A DNA stretch of 64,000 nucleotides from contig NZ_BSDI01000020.1 in the NCBI RefSeq assembly GCF_027923225.1, positions 1 to 64,000 on the forward strand, read 5' to 3'. Source of the DNA: Phytohabitans aurantiacus. Lineage in GTDB: Bacteria; Actinomycetota; Actinomycetes; Mycobacteriales; Micromonosporaceae. The translations under genes were made by a program, and so were the position numbers. Within the stretch, counting starts at the first letter, position 1, and each line of letters begins with the position of its first letter. Below are positions 26,060 through 33,803 of the stretch, one piece after another. The notes beneath the pieces are model-generated. The model was not told the DNA's origin. It ran no database searches and saw only the letters and a list, made by a program, of their open reading frames with translations.

Positions 26060-26113
26060 GTGATCAGGGCGTCCCTCAAGTCGTTAGAACGACTTGAGGG
26101 ACGCCCTGATCAC
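26060..26113. repeat. Palindromic intergenic repeat A, copy 4
   Basis: A full-length perfect stem with a 2-nt loop, GTGATCAGGGCGTCCCTCAA and its complement, between convergent genes. The minus-strand aminotransferase frame runs into it and stops inside it at 26084, so the repeat encodes that protein's last residues (VIRASLKSF). Confidence 0.88.
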
Positions 26114-27010
26114 AGTGAGCCAGGCCCGGTAGCGGGGATCCGCACCGCGCACCGCGTCCGCGAAGGCGGCCTGCAGTTTGCGGGTCACCGGGCCTGGCTC
26201 ACCGATCTCGCGGTTGTCGACCGACCGCACCGGGATCACCTCGGCGGCCGTGCCACAGATGAAGATCTCGTCGGCCGTATACAGGTCGGAGCGCACCAGC
26301 GTTCGAGTGCGCACCGGCAGGCCGAGGTCGGTGGCGAGCCGCCGCACGGTGTCCTGGGTGATGCCTTCGAGCGCGCCCGCGCTGGCCGGCGGCGTCGCCA
26401 GCTCACCGTCGCGGACCAGGAAGATGTTCTCTCCGCTGCACTCGCTGATCTGGCCCGTGGGGGAGAGCAGCACCGCCTCGTCGTAGCCGGCGGCGGCAGC
26501 CTCGGCGCGGGCGAGCACCGAGTTCAGGTACGGGCCGGTGGCCTTGGCGGCGGGCGGCACCACGTTGGGGTCGTTGCGGCGCCAGGAGCTGACCATCAGG
26601 CGGATGCCGTTGTCGGTGCCCTCGCCCAGGTATGCGCTCCACTCCCAGCTCGCTATCGACACACCAACCGGGCAGGAGCGCACGTCGATGCCCATCGCCC
26701 CGTACCCGTAGTACGCGACGTGGCGCAGGTAGCAGGAGCGGTGCCCGTTGGCGGCGACCAGCTCCAGCGACGCGGCGCGCAGGTCGGCGTGCGAGTACGG
26801 GAGTGGCATCCCGATGATCCGGGCGCTGCGCAGGAGCCGGGCGACGTGGTCGTCGAGCCGGAAGATCGCGGGGCCGTCCGGGGTCGGGTAGGCGCGGGTA
26901 CCCTCCAGCACGCCGGTGCCGTAATGCAGGCCGTGAGTGAGCACGTGGACGCGCGCCTCGTGCCACGGGACGAGCGCGCCGTCCATCCAGATGAACTTCG
27001 CGGGTTCCAT
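26084..27010 (-). CDS. ilvE: Branched-chain amino acid aminotransferase (class IV)
   Basis: A 308-residue fold-type IV PLP enzyme that transaminates Leu/Ile/Val. It has LTHGLHYGTGVLEGTRAY, the likely PLP lysine K156 (AKATGPYLNS), SECSGENIF and the phosphate-binding GITQDTVRRLA. The last nine residues (VIRASLKSF) are encoded by repeat A and look like a later extension; without it the frame would have ended elsewhere. The ATG has GGAG 8 nt upstream. It is divergent from a MocR-type regulator with ~110 bp between them; MocR proteins often regulate a neighbouring PLP or amino-acid gene, so control by it is plausible. Confidence 0.92.
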   Translation of the reverse strand: MEPAKFIWMDGALVPWHEARVHVLTHGLHYGTGVLEGTRAYPTPDGPAIFRLDDHVARLLRSARIIGMPLPYSHADLRAASLELVAANGHRSCYLRHVAYYGYGAMGIDVRSCPVGVSIASWEWSAYLGEGTDNGIRLMVSSWRRNDPNVVPPAAKATGPYLNSVLARAEAAAAGYDEAVLLSPTGQISECSGENIFLVRDGELATPPASAGALEGITQDTVRRLATDLGLPVRTRTLVRSDLYTADEIFICGTAAEVIPVRSVDNREIGEPGPVTRKLQAAFADAVRGADPRYRAWLTVIRASLKSF

Positions 27011-27123
27011 CAGTCGTCTCCAGGTGGATCAAAAATCGACAAGAAATTGGGCCACTTGCTCAGAGGGTGGCAAGCTGGTGGGAGGCCCGCAAGCGATTGC
27101 CCACACACCGGGAAAATGTCCAC

Positions 27124-28515
27124 GTGCGAAGCCCCGACCACGACCACCTCACGCTGCTCCTGCGCGACCGGCTCCGGCTGCGCGGCGGCGGTGAGACGCC
27201 CAGCCGGCGGCTGACCGGGGCGGTTCGCGACCTCGCCGAGGCGGGCGCGCTCCCGGCCGGTACCCGGCTGCCCTCCGAGCGCGAGCTGGCATCCGCGGTC
27301 GGGATGAGCCGGGGTACTGTCGCCGCCGCGTACCGGGCGCTGGTCGACGCCGGGCTCTGCGAGCGGCGGCACGGCAGCGGCACGTACCTCCTGGCGCCGG
27401 CCATCAGCGACATCGGGCACCTGATGCGCCGCGACGCTCTGCTGATCGACATGTCCAAGTCGACGGTGCCGGACCCGTCCTTCCTCCGGCTGCCGGACCT
27501 CGACCCGGCCGAGCTGCTGCGGGCGCCGAGCCAGCACGGGTACGACCTGATGGGCGACGCGCGGCTGCGAGCGGCGCTGCGTGGACGAGTGGCCGGCGAC
27601 TTCCTCGTCACCAGCGGCGGGCAGCACGGCATCGACCTGGCCCTGCGCAGTTTCGCCCGGCCGCGCGACGCGGTGCTGGTCGAGGAGACCACCTATCCGG
27701 GCGCGCTCGCCGTGATCCGGCGGTGCGGTGCCGAGCCGGTACCGGTGGCGTGTGACACTCACGGGCCCGATCCGGACGCGTTCCGGGCCGCCGTCGCGCG
27801 GCACCGGCCCGCCGCGGCGTACCTCATCGCGGTGCACAGCCCGACCGGCCGCGTGACCGCGCCCGAGCGGGTCGCGGAGGTGGCCCGCATCGCGAGGGAG
27901 CACGACGTGCTGCTGGTCGAGGACCGCGCTCTGGCCGAACTGGTACATGGGGCGCCCGTCCCGCCCTCTTACGCCGGCGAGCACCCGGACGGCACGATCA
28001 CGGTCGGCTCACTGTCCAAAGTGCTCTGGGGTGGCCTGCGCGTCGGCTGGGTGGCCGCGGCACCAGCGCTGCTCGCCCGGATCGCCGAGCTGAAGATGGA
28101 GAACGACCTCGCCACCAGCACCGTCAGCCAGCGGATGGCGGCAGCGGCGTTGGAGAATTCCACATTGGACGAGTGGCCCGCGGAGCTGATTCGGCGGCGC
28201 GACCACCTGTCCACCGCGCTGCGTCGCGTTCTTCCACAGTGGACGTGGCGCCAACCCGATGGCGGCCTCTCGCTGTGGGTGCGCCTGCCCGGCGCCGACG
28301 CCGAACGCTACGCCGACTTGGCCCGCGCGCATGGCGTGGCGGTGGCCCCCGGCCCGCTCTTCTCGCCCGACCGCGCCTACCGCGACCACGTGCGCATCAG
28401 CTTCGCCCTGACGCCGGAGCTGCTGGATCGCGCGGTCGTCGCGCTCGCGACGGCCTGGCACGCCCGCGATGCCAGCGCGGGCGCCATCGATCCGGGCCTG
28501 GGGTTGCCGGTCTAG
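27124..28515 (+). CDS. MocR-type (GntR/aminotransferase fusion) transcriptional regulator
   Basis: About 463 residues. An N-terminal GntR winged helix (~10-75; LPSERELASAVGMSRGTVAAAYRAL, RRHGSGTYL) is joined to a class I aminotransferase-like domain (~110-455) with HSPTGRVT, a conserved VEDRALAEL segment and the PLP lysine in VGSLSKVLWGGLRVGW. Such proteins sense PLP or an amino compound. The start is assigned at GTG 27124, 57 nt downstream of the first ATG (27067), because protein similarity to the family begins there; no ribosome-binding site is visible for either. It is divergent from ilvE, which may be its target. Confidence 0.88.
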   Translation: MRSPDHDHLTLLLRDRLRLRGGGETPSRRLTGAVRDLAEAGALPAGTRLPSERELASAVGMSRGTVAAAYRALVDAGLCERRHGSGTYLLAPAISDIGHLMRRDALLIDMSKSTVPDPSFLRLPDLDPAELLRAPSQHGYDLMGDARLRAALRGRVAGDFLVTSGGQHGIDLALRSFARPRDAVLVEETTYPGALAVIRRCGAEPVPVACDTHGPDPDAFRAAVARHRPAAAYLIAVHSPTGRVTAPERVAEVARIAREHDVLLVEDRALAELVHGAPVPPSYAGEHPDGTITVGSLSKVLWGGLRVGWVAAAPALLARIAELKMENDLATSTVSQRMAAAALENSTLDEWPAELIRRRDHLSTALRRVLPQWTWRQPDGGLSLWVRLPGADAERYADLARAHGVAVAPGPLFSPDRAYRDHVRISFALTPELLDRAVVALATAWHARDASAGAIDPGLGLPV

Positions 28516-28604
28516 TTCAAAGAGATGCCGAGCTACCGCGACGCTCGCCGCGGTCCATACCGCTGCTCCCGCGGCCTCGCCCTTCGCGGCTACACAACCC
28601 GCCA
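28516..28604 (+). repeat. Repeat C, locus 3, left arm
   Basis: CCGAGCTACCGCGACGCTCG and the core GCTCCCGCGGCCTCGCCCT. It begins right after the stop of the MocR gene. Pairs with the arm at 28621-28705 with only ~16 bp between, the tightest of the three loci. Confidence 0.7.
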
Positions 28605-28620
28605 GATCGTGAGCGTGACT

Positions 28621-28705
28621 GGACGCGGTGGGTGAGGCCGCGGGAGCAACGGGCATGGCGCGCGGCGGGCGTCGCGGTAGCTCGAAGTCTTTTCTGGTTT
28701 GGGGG
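28621..28705 (-). repeat. Repeat C, locus 3, right arm
   Basis: GGGTGAGGCCGCGGGAGCAA and GGCGGGCGTCGCGGTAGCTC, then AAGTCTTTTCTGG matching the outer end of the left arm. The two arms could fold into one ~190-nt hairpin. Confidence 0.7.
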
Positions 28706-28780
28706 AGGTGTGCCCATGAATAGCGCGGTAGCCTCGCTCGGTCAGATCGCGGCGGTACGGGGACGATGCGAGGAGGACAA

Positions 28781-29152
28781 TTGACAACGACCTTTGCTCA
28801 GCTGGTAGCCCGCGTGCGCGGTGTGGAATTGCGGAGTCAGCGAGCGGATGAGGACGTCACAGCGGTGATCTCAACCGTGGTGGAGATCCACGAAGACGTT
28901 TCCTGGATGAAGAACAAGTTGGCCACGGTAAGCGGTGACGTGGCTGTGTTGAGTGGCGATGTGGCCGTGTTGAAGAGTGACGTGGCCGGGTTGAAGGGTG
29001 ACGTGGCCGTGTTGAAGAGCGATGTGGCTGGGTTGAAGAGTGACGTGGCCGAGTTGAGTGATGGTGCGCGGTGGACGAAGCGGGCCTTGAGTGCGCTGCT
29101 GGCGGCACAGGGTGTGAGCGTGGCGCCCGACCACGACGACGTATCGGTGTAG
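28781..29152 (+). CDS. Small coiled-coil protein with six perfect heptads
   Basis: About 123 residues, hydrophilic, no signal peptide or membrane helix. Residues ~51-92 are six tandem heptads of pattern (K/S)(S/G)DVA(V/G)L, so a continuous coiled coil is expected. They are encoded by a 21-bp tandem repeat (28931-29056). TTG at 28781 is preferred because AGGAGG lies 4 nt upstream; ATG at 28766 in the same frame has no such site. Function unknown; similar DVAVLK-type proteins are often lone ORFs in actinomycetes. It is convergent with the LacI gene, with only 3 bp between stops. Confidence 0.7.
   Translation: MTTTFAQLVARVRGVELRSQRADEDVTAVISTVVEIHEDVSWMKNKLATVSGDVAVLSGDVAVLKSDVAGLKGDVAVLKSDVAGLKSDVAELSDGARWTKRALSALLAAQGVSVAPDHDDVSV
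28931..29056 (+). repeat. 21-bp coding minisatellite, six units
   Basis: Six consecutive in-frame 21-bp units (consensus AAGAGTGACGTGGCCGTGTTG with few changes), each encoding one heptad. Copy number could vary between strains without a frameshift. Confidence 0.88.
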
Positions 29153-29155
29153 TGA

Positions 29156-30145
29156 TTACTGCTTGCTGAGGGTTGAGGCGCGGCGGATGAGTTCTACTTC
29201 ATGGAGGCGCTCAGTGCCCTCCTCCGCCGCGCCGTCCAACAGGTCGAAGAGCAGCTCGGCACACGCGGCGCCTGCCTCGCGTGGGCGGAGGTCGATGGCG
29301 GTCACGTTGGCAGAGCGCATGCTCGGACCGTCTACACAGGACGCCAGCAGGAGGTCGGCGCCCACGGTGCGGCCACATTCGCGGATCACCGGGAGCAACT
29401 CGGTCGCGGCGCCGGCCGGTGCGCAGACCAGCGCGTCCAGCTCTGGCTCGGACTTGAGCAGGTCACGCGCCGCGAGATGCAGCTCCTCGCCCGAGGTGTC
29501 GAACTCGACGGTCCGCACCATCGGCGCCACGCCACTGCGGGCGCACCACTCGCGATACCCCTGATGCACACCCGCGGCCCAGTCGCTTTCGTTGCCGGCG
29601 ACGATGAGCGCGGGCCTGCTCGCGCCCGCGGACCGCACGTGATCGAGCAGGTCGCCCACGACGGTGGCGTGCTCTGAGCGCACCACGCCGCCAGCCCGCG
29701 CGCCGCCGGGGAAGCGTTCGCAGGTCACCGTCGGTACGCCGGCGTTCATGAGCCGGTCGACGACCGGGTCACCCCCGAGCGGGTCACCGAGCACGAGGCC
29801 GTCGACGCGAGGCGGTCGCCGGTTGGGCGCACCCGAGGTGATCAGCGTGACGTCGTAGTTGAAGTCGGCGGCCTTCTCGACGACGCCGAACACGAACGAC
29901 ATGTAGTAGTTCGACCGGGTGAGCACGGCGGGCAGGTGCAGGCCGATCGCGCCGGTGCTCGCCTTGCGCAGGTGCTGGGCGGAGCCGTTCGGCACGTATC
30001 CGAGCTCCTCCGCGATTCGCAGCACGCGGGCGCGCGTCTCCTCGGACACCCGGCCGGAGCCGCGCAGCGCGTCGGACGCGGTCGTCTTGGACACGCCGGC
30101 CAACTGGGCGACGGCGAGAAGGGTAACCGGTTCGGCTGCGGGCAC
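29156..30145 (-). CDS. LacI-family transcriptional regulator
   Basis: A 329-residue repressor. The N-terminal helix-turn-helix and hinge (residues ~8-62) read TLLAVAQLAGVSKTTASDALRGSGRVSEETRARV and LGYVPNGSAQHLRK. A periplasmic-binding-protein-like ligand domain follows (~65-325). GTG start at 30145 without a ribosome-binding site; TACCAT (plus coordinates 30153-30158) ends 7 nt upstream, suggesting a leaderless mRNA. It is divergent from the amine oxidase gene; the palindrome at 30220-30239 has the central-CG form of LacI-family operators and is the likely binding site. The inducer is unknown but is probably the substrate of the downstream pathway. Confidence 0.92.
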   Translation of the reverse strand: MPAAEPVTLLAVAQLAGVSKTTASDALRGSGRVSEETRARVLRIAEELGYVPNGSAQHLRKASTGAIGLHLPAVLTRSNYYMSFVFGVVEKAADFNYDVTLITSGAPNRRPPRVDGLVLGDPLGGDPVVDRLMNAGVPTVTCERFPGGARAGGVVRSEHATVVGDLLDHVRSAGASRPALIVAGNESDWAAGVHQGYREWCARSGVAPMVRTVEFDTSGEELHLAARDLLKSEPELDALVCAPAGAATELLPVIRECGRTVGADLLLASCVDGPSMRSANVTAIDLRPREAGAACAELLFDLLDGAAEEGTERLHEVELIRRASTLSKQ

Positions 30146-30152
30146 GGCTCAG

Positions 30153-30175
30153 ATGGTAGCCCTGGGTTAAAACCC
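30153..30175 (-). promoter_or_regulatory. LacI gene promoter -10 with adjacent inverted repeat
   Basis: On the minus strand TACCAT (30158-30153) is the -10 element. Just upstream, GGGTTAAAACCC (30164-30175) is a 5-bp inverted repeat with a 2-nt centre, positioned between -10 and -35. A possible autoregulatory site; weak. Confidence 0.35.
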
Positions 30176-30186
30176 TGTATCGCCCC

Positions 30187-30215
30187 TTGCCCTACCTGCG
30201 GGTGGCCAGTAGCTT
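30187..30215 (+). promoter_or_regulatory. Promoter of the amine oxidase operon
   Basis: TTGCCC (30187-30192), a 17-nt spacer and TAGCTT (30210-30215). The transcript would start at about 30222, inside the operator palindrome at 30220-30239. Confidence 0.5.
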
Positions 30216-30219
30216 GACG

Positions 30220-30239
30220 GTGCCGGAACGTTCCGGCAC
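30220..30239. promoter_or_regulatory. Perfect 20-bp palindrome, probable LacI-family operator
   Basis: GTGCCGGAACGTTCCGGCAC is a perfect palindrome with the central CG typical of LacI/GalR operators. It covers the predicted +1 of the amine oxidase promoter and lies between that gene and a LacI regulator, so it should act as a repression site. Confidence 0.75.
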
Positions 30240-30259
30240 GGACGGCGAGGGAGCTCGGG

Positions 30260-32176
30260 GTGTTTCTCGTAGGCGGCGACCGGTCCCACCCATTGGACCC
30301 GCTGAGCGCGGAGGAGATCCTCGCCGCTCGGCAGATCTTGGCTGACGAGGGTGTCCTGGTAGCTTCCACACGTGTCGCCTACCTCGGCCTCGAAGAGCCG
30401 CCCAAGGAGGCTGTCCTCGCAGGTCAGCCCTGTGCTCGACGGGTGCGCGCGTTCCTGCTCGACCTCGCCACCGAGGCTTCCGAAGATGTGATCGTCTCGC
30501 TCACGGACCAACGGGTCGAGGTACGCGCTCCGATCGACCCCGCCACCGACGGCCAGGTGCCGCTCCTCACCGAGGAGCACGCTCTGGTCCGCCGGGTGCT
30601 GGAGACCGACGAGGGCTGGCTCGCGGCCCTGCGGCGCCGCGGCATCACAGACCCGGGCACGGTGTACGTCGCGGCGCTCACCGCCGGCCACTTCGAGCTG
30701 GCTGCCGAGCAAGGACGGAGGATCGCCCGGGTACTGGCACACCGCCAGCCGGCACCCGAGAGCCTGCCGTGGGCGTACCCGCTCGACGGCCTGGTCGCGT
30801 ACGTCGACCTGACCAAGCAGGCGGTGCTGGAGATCGTGGACACCGGCGCACTGCCGATCCCCGAGGAGTCCGGCGACTACCACCTCGCCGAGGTGTCCGG
30901 GCCGCACCGCACCACCCAGAAGCCGATCCAGATCACGCAACCGGAAGGGCCCAGCTTCCAGGTCGACGGCAACCTCGTTACCTGGGAAAAGTGGAGCCTG
31001 CGGCTCGGGTACGACATGCGCGAGGGGCTCACACTGCACCAGATCGGGTTCGAGGACGGTGGCCGGGTCCGGCCGATCGTGTACCGCGCCTCGGTCGCCG
31101 AGATGGTCGTGCCGTACGCCGACCCGAGCCCCGTGCGCTTCTGGCAGAACTACTTCGACACCGGCGAGTACCAGCTCGGCAAGCTCGCCAACGCGCTCGA
31201 ACTGGGCTGCGACTGCGTCGGTGACATCACCTACTTCGACGCCACCATCGCCGGCGACAACGGTGAACCCATCGTGCTGCCCAACGCGATCTGCATGCAC
31301 GAAGAGGACTACGGGGTGCTGTGGAAGCACACCGACCCGGCCAACGGCTCGCGCGAGACCCGCCGCCAGCGCCGCCTCGTCATCTCGTTCTTCGTCACCG
31401 TCGGCAACTACGACTACGGCTTCTACTGGTACCTGTACCTGGACGGCACGATCGAGCTGGAGGTCAAGGCCACCGGCATCGTCTTCACCGGCGTGTACGA
31501 CGAGCGGGCCGTGCCATACGCCTCACAGGTCGCGCCCGGCCTGGCCGCGCCGTACCACCAGCACATTTTCAGCGCCCGGCTGGACATGACGGTCGACGGC
31601 ACCACCAACGCGGTCGACGAGGTCGACGTCGCGCGCTACCCGCGCGGGCCGATCAACCCGTACGGCAGCGCGTTCGGGCAGGCGTTCACCCGGCTGCGCA
31701 CCGAGGCGGAAGGGCAGCGCGACGCGGACGGCAGCGTCGACCGCACCTGGCACGTGGTCAACCCGTCCGTGCCAAACCGGTTCGGCCAGCCCGTCGGGTA
31801 CGCCCTCTTCCCGCAGGACAAGCCGACTCTGATGGCCGGCGAGGGCTCCTCGATCCGGCGGCGGGCCGCCTTCGCGACCCGGCACCTGTGGGTCACCCGG
31901 TACGACCCGGCCGAGCGGTACCCGGCCGGCGACCTGGTCAACCAGCACCCCGGCGGCGCCGGGCTGCCCCGGTACGCGGCCGCCGACCGCGACATCGACG
32001 GGCAGGACATCGTCCTGTGGCACACGTTCGGGCTCACGCATTTCCCCCGGCCCGAAGACTGGCCGATCATGCCGGTCGACACCTGCGGATTCACCCTCAA
32101 GCCGGTCGGTTTCTTCGACCGGAACCCCACCTTGGACGTCCCCCCGACGACTTCTGAAGATCACTGTCATTGCTAG
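30260..32176 (+). CDS. Copper-containing primary-amine oxidase
   Basis: A 638-residue enzyme that oxidises primary amines to aldehydes with release of ammonia and hydrogen peroxide. The TPQ cofactor is formed from Y384 in N-Y-D-Y; the catalytic base is D300 (YFDTGEY). The copper ligands are H433 and H435 (HQH) and H594 (LTHFPRPEDWP). Spacing and numbering nearly match the Arthrobacter enzyme. No signal peptide, so it is probably cytoplasmic. GTG start with GAGGGAG upstream. First gene of a long plus-strand run with an ABC transporter and hydrolases; likely repressed by the divergent LacI protein. The substrate is not shown by sequence; a diamine such as cadaverine or putrescine would fit the downstream genes. 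Confidence 0.93.
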   Translation: MFLVGGDRSHPLDPLSAEEILAARQILADEGVLVASTRVAYLGLEEPPKEAVLAGQPCARRVRAFLLDLATEASEDVIVSLTDQRVEVRAPIDPATDGQVPLLTEEHALVRRVLETDEGWLAALRRRGITDPGTVYVAALTAGHFELAAEQGRRIARVLAHRQPAPESLPWAYPLDGLVAYVDLTKQAVLEIVDTGALPIPEESGDYHLAEVSGPHRTTQKPIQITQPEGPSFQVDGNLVTWEKWSLRLGYDMREGLTLHQIGFEDGGRVRPIVYRASVAEMVVPYADPSPVRFWQNYFDTGEYQLGKLANALELGCDCVGDITYFDATIAGDNGEPIVLPNAICMHEEDYGVLWKHTDPANGSRETRRQRRLVISFFVTVGNYDYGFYWYLYLDGTIELEVKATGIVFTGVYDERAVPYASQVAPGLAAPYHQHIFSARLDMTVDGTTNAVDEVDVARYPRGPINPYGSAFGQAFTRLRTEAEGQRDADGSVDRTWHVVNPSVPNRFGQPVGYALFPQDKPTLMAGEGSSIRRRAAFATRHLWVTRYDPAERYPAGDLVNQHPGGAGLPRYAAADRDIDGQDIVLWHTFGLTHFPRPEDWPIMPVDTCGFTLKPVGFFDRNPTLDVPPTTSEDHCHC

Positions 32177-32189
32177 GAGATGATGCTCC

Positions 32190-33800
32190 GTGCGCCATAG
32201 ATTGCTGGCCGTCCCGCTAGCCGCGGCCGTACTGGTGACGTCGGCGTGTTCCGCGCAAGAGACCTCGACGACCGGCGGCAGCACCGCCAAGGCGGGATAC
32301 GTCGCGACAGTCGACGACTCGCTGCCCGCCGGCGGCACGCTCGACGTGGAGCTGCCGATCGACATCGGCGCGGCGACCGGGCTCGATCCGCAGCTCGCCG
32401 ACGTGGCTTCCTCCTGGCAGCTCATGTCGCTGGTGTACGAGACGCTCGTGACGGTCGGGCCCGACTTCGCCGTGCAGCCCGCGCTCGCGGCGAGCTGGGA
32501 GAACCCGTCGCCGACCAAGTACGTCTTCCGCCTGCGCGATGACGTCTTCTTCTCGAACGGGCGGGCGATGACAGCCGACGACGTGGTCGGGAGCCTGCAG
32601 CGGCTGCTCGCCTCGCAGTCGGTGTGGCGCGGCCAGCTCGGTCCGGTCAAGTCGGTCACCAAGGTCGACGACAAGACGGTCGACGTGGAGCTGACCACGG
32701 CGTACACCCCGTTCCTCGCCGCGCTCGCCAACGTGCCCGCGGCCGTACTGCCGATGAAGGAGATCAACGAAAAGTCGGTCGACGTCACGAAGACGATGCT
32801 CGGCACCGGACCGTTCAAGGTGGACAGTCACCGGCAGGACGTGTCGTGGGCGTTCGGCAAGAACGACAAGTACTGGTCCGACGGTGAGCCCCGCCTCGAC
32901 GGCGTCAACGTCACCATCGCCACCGAAGAGGCGGCCCGGGTGGCGTCGCTGCAGAGCGGCAAGGCGTCCGTCGCGACGCTCGGGAACGTGGACTCCAAGT
33001 CGATGCTCGCCGGCGCCAGCGGAGTCGAGGTGCTCAGCCAGGCCACCACCGACTTCTACTACCTGATGCTCAACACCCAGGTGAGCGGCTCGAAGTTCGC
33101 CGACCCGCGGGTGCGCAAGGCCATCAACATCGCGCTGGACCGCGAGCAGATTTCCAGCGTGGCGCTCGGCGGCCAGGGCAAACCGACCGGTGTCACACCG
33201 ACCGGGTTGCCTGGCGCCTGCGACCCGGCCGGGCTCCCGTCGGCGACCGCTGGCGCCGAGGAGGCCAAGAAGCTCCTCGCTGAGGCCGGGGCGACCAACC
33301 TCACGTTCACGCTCAGCATCTTCTCGACCGCCCCGGCGCCCGCCGTGGCCCAGGTGATCCAGCAGAACCTGGAGCAGGTCGGCATCACCGTCAAGATCGA
33401 GCAGATGGACGAGGCCAGCTGGGCCGGCAAGGTGTACGGCGCGGTGCCGGCCACCTTCGACGCGGCGCTGTCCTGGTTCGCCGGGTACGCCGACGCGGGC
33501 ATGGTCACCAAGTGGTGGAACCCCGATGTGGCCGTGTTCAACAAGGGCTTCATGAAGTCTGATCCGGCGCTCAGCTCGGCGATCGACAAGGCGGTCGTGC
33601 TGCCCGCCGGCGACGCGCGCACGGCCGCCCTGGCGGAGGTCTGCACGAAGGTGGACGAGGACGCTCAGATGCTGCCGCTGGTGACCCGGCCGTCCACAGT
33701 GGCGTACCGCACCGACGCCGCCAGCGTGGGCCTCTACGCCACCGAGGGCTACGGCAACGCACTGCGGCTCATCGCCGACTTCCGGAAGAAGTCGGCCTGA
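32190..33800 (+). CDS. Oligopeptide/dipeptide-type ABC transporter substrate-binding lipoprotein
   Basis: A 536-residue family 5 solute-binding protein anchored to the membrane by Cys20 in the lipobox LVTSAC. It has typical blocks GLDPQLADVASSWQLMSLVYETLV, NGRAMTADDVVGSLQRLL and DPRVRKAINIALDREQI. This family binds peptides, nickel, opines, glycans or other bulky solutes, so the ligand is open. GTG start with AGGAG upstream. It lies 13 bp after the amine oxidase and 3 bp before the permease gene, in one operon with them. Confidence 0.93.
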   Translation: MRHRLLAVPLAAAVLVTSACSAQETSTTGGSTAKAGYVATVDDSLPAGGTLDVELPIDIGAATGLDPQLADVASSWQLMSLVYETLVTVGPDFAVQPALAASWENPSPTKYVFRLRDDVFFSNGRAMTADDVVGSLQRLLASQSVWRGQLGPVKSVTKVDDKTVDVELTTAYTPFLAALANVPAAVLPMKEINEKSVDVTKTMLGTGPFKVDSHRQDVSWAFGKNDKYWSDGEPRLDGVNVTIATEEAARVASLQSGKASVATLGNVDSKSMLAGASGVEVLSQATTDFYYLMLNTQVSGSKFADPRVRKAINIALDREQISSVALGGQGKPTGVTPTGLPGACDPAGLPSATAGAEEAKKLLAEAGATNLTFTLSIFSTAPAPAVAQVIQQNLEQVGITVKIEQMDEASWAGKVYGAVPATFDAALSWFAGYADAGMVTKWWNPDVAVFNKGFMKSDPALSSAIDKAVVLPAGDARTAALAEVCTKVDEDAQMLPLVTRPSTVAYRTDAASVGLYATEGYGNALRLIADFRKKSA

Positions 33801-33803
33801 CAC

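Noticed and set aside
27010..27124. Clear MocR operator between ilvE and the MocR gene
   Set aside because: TTGC...GCAA pairs are present but imperfect and not convincing enough to annotate.
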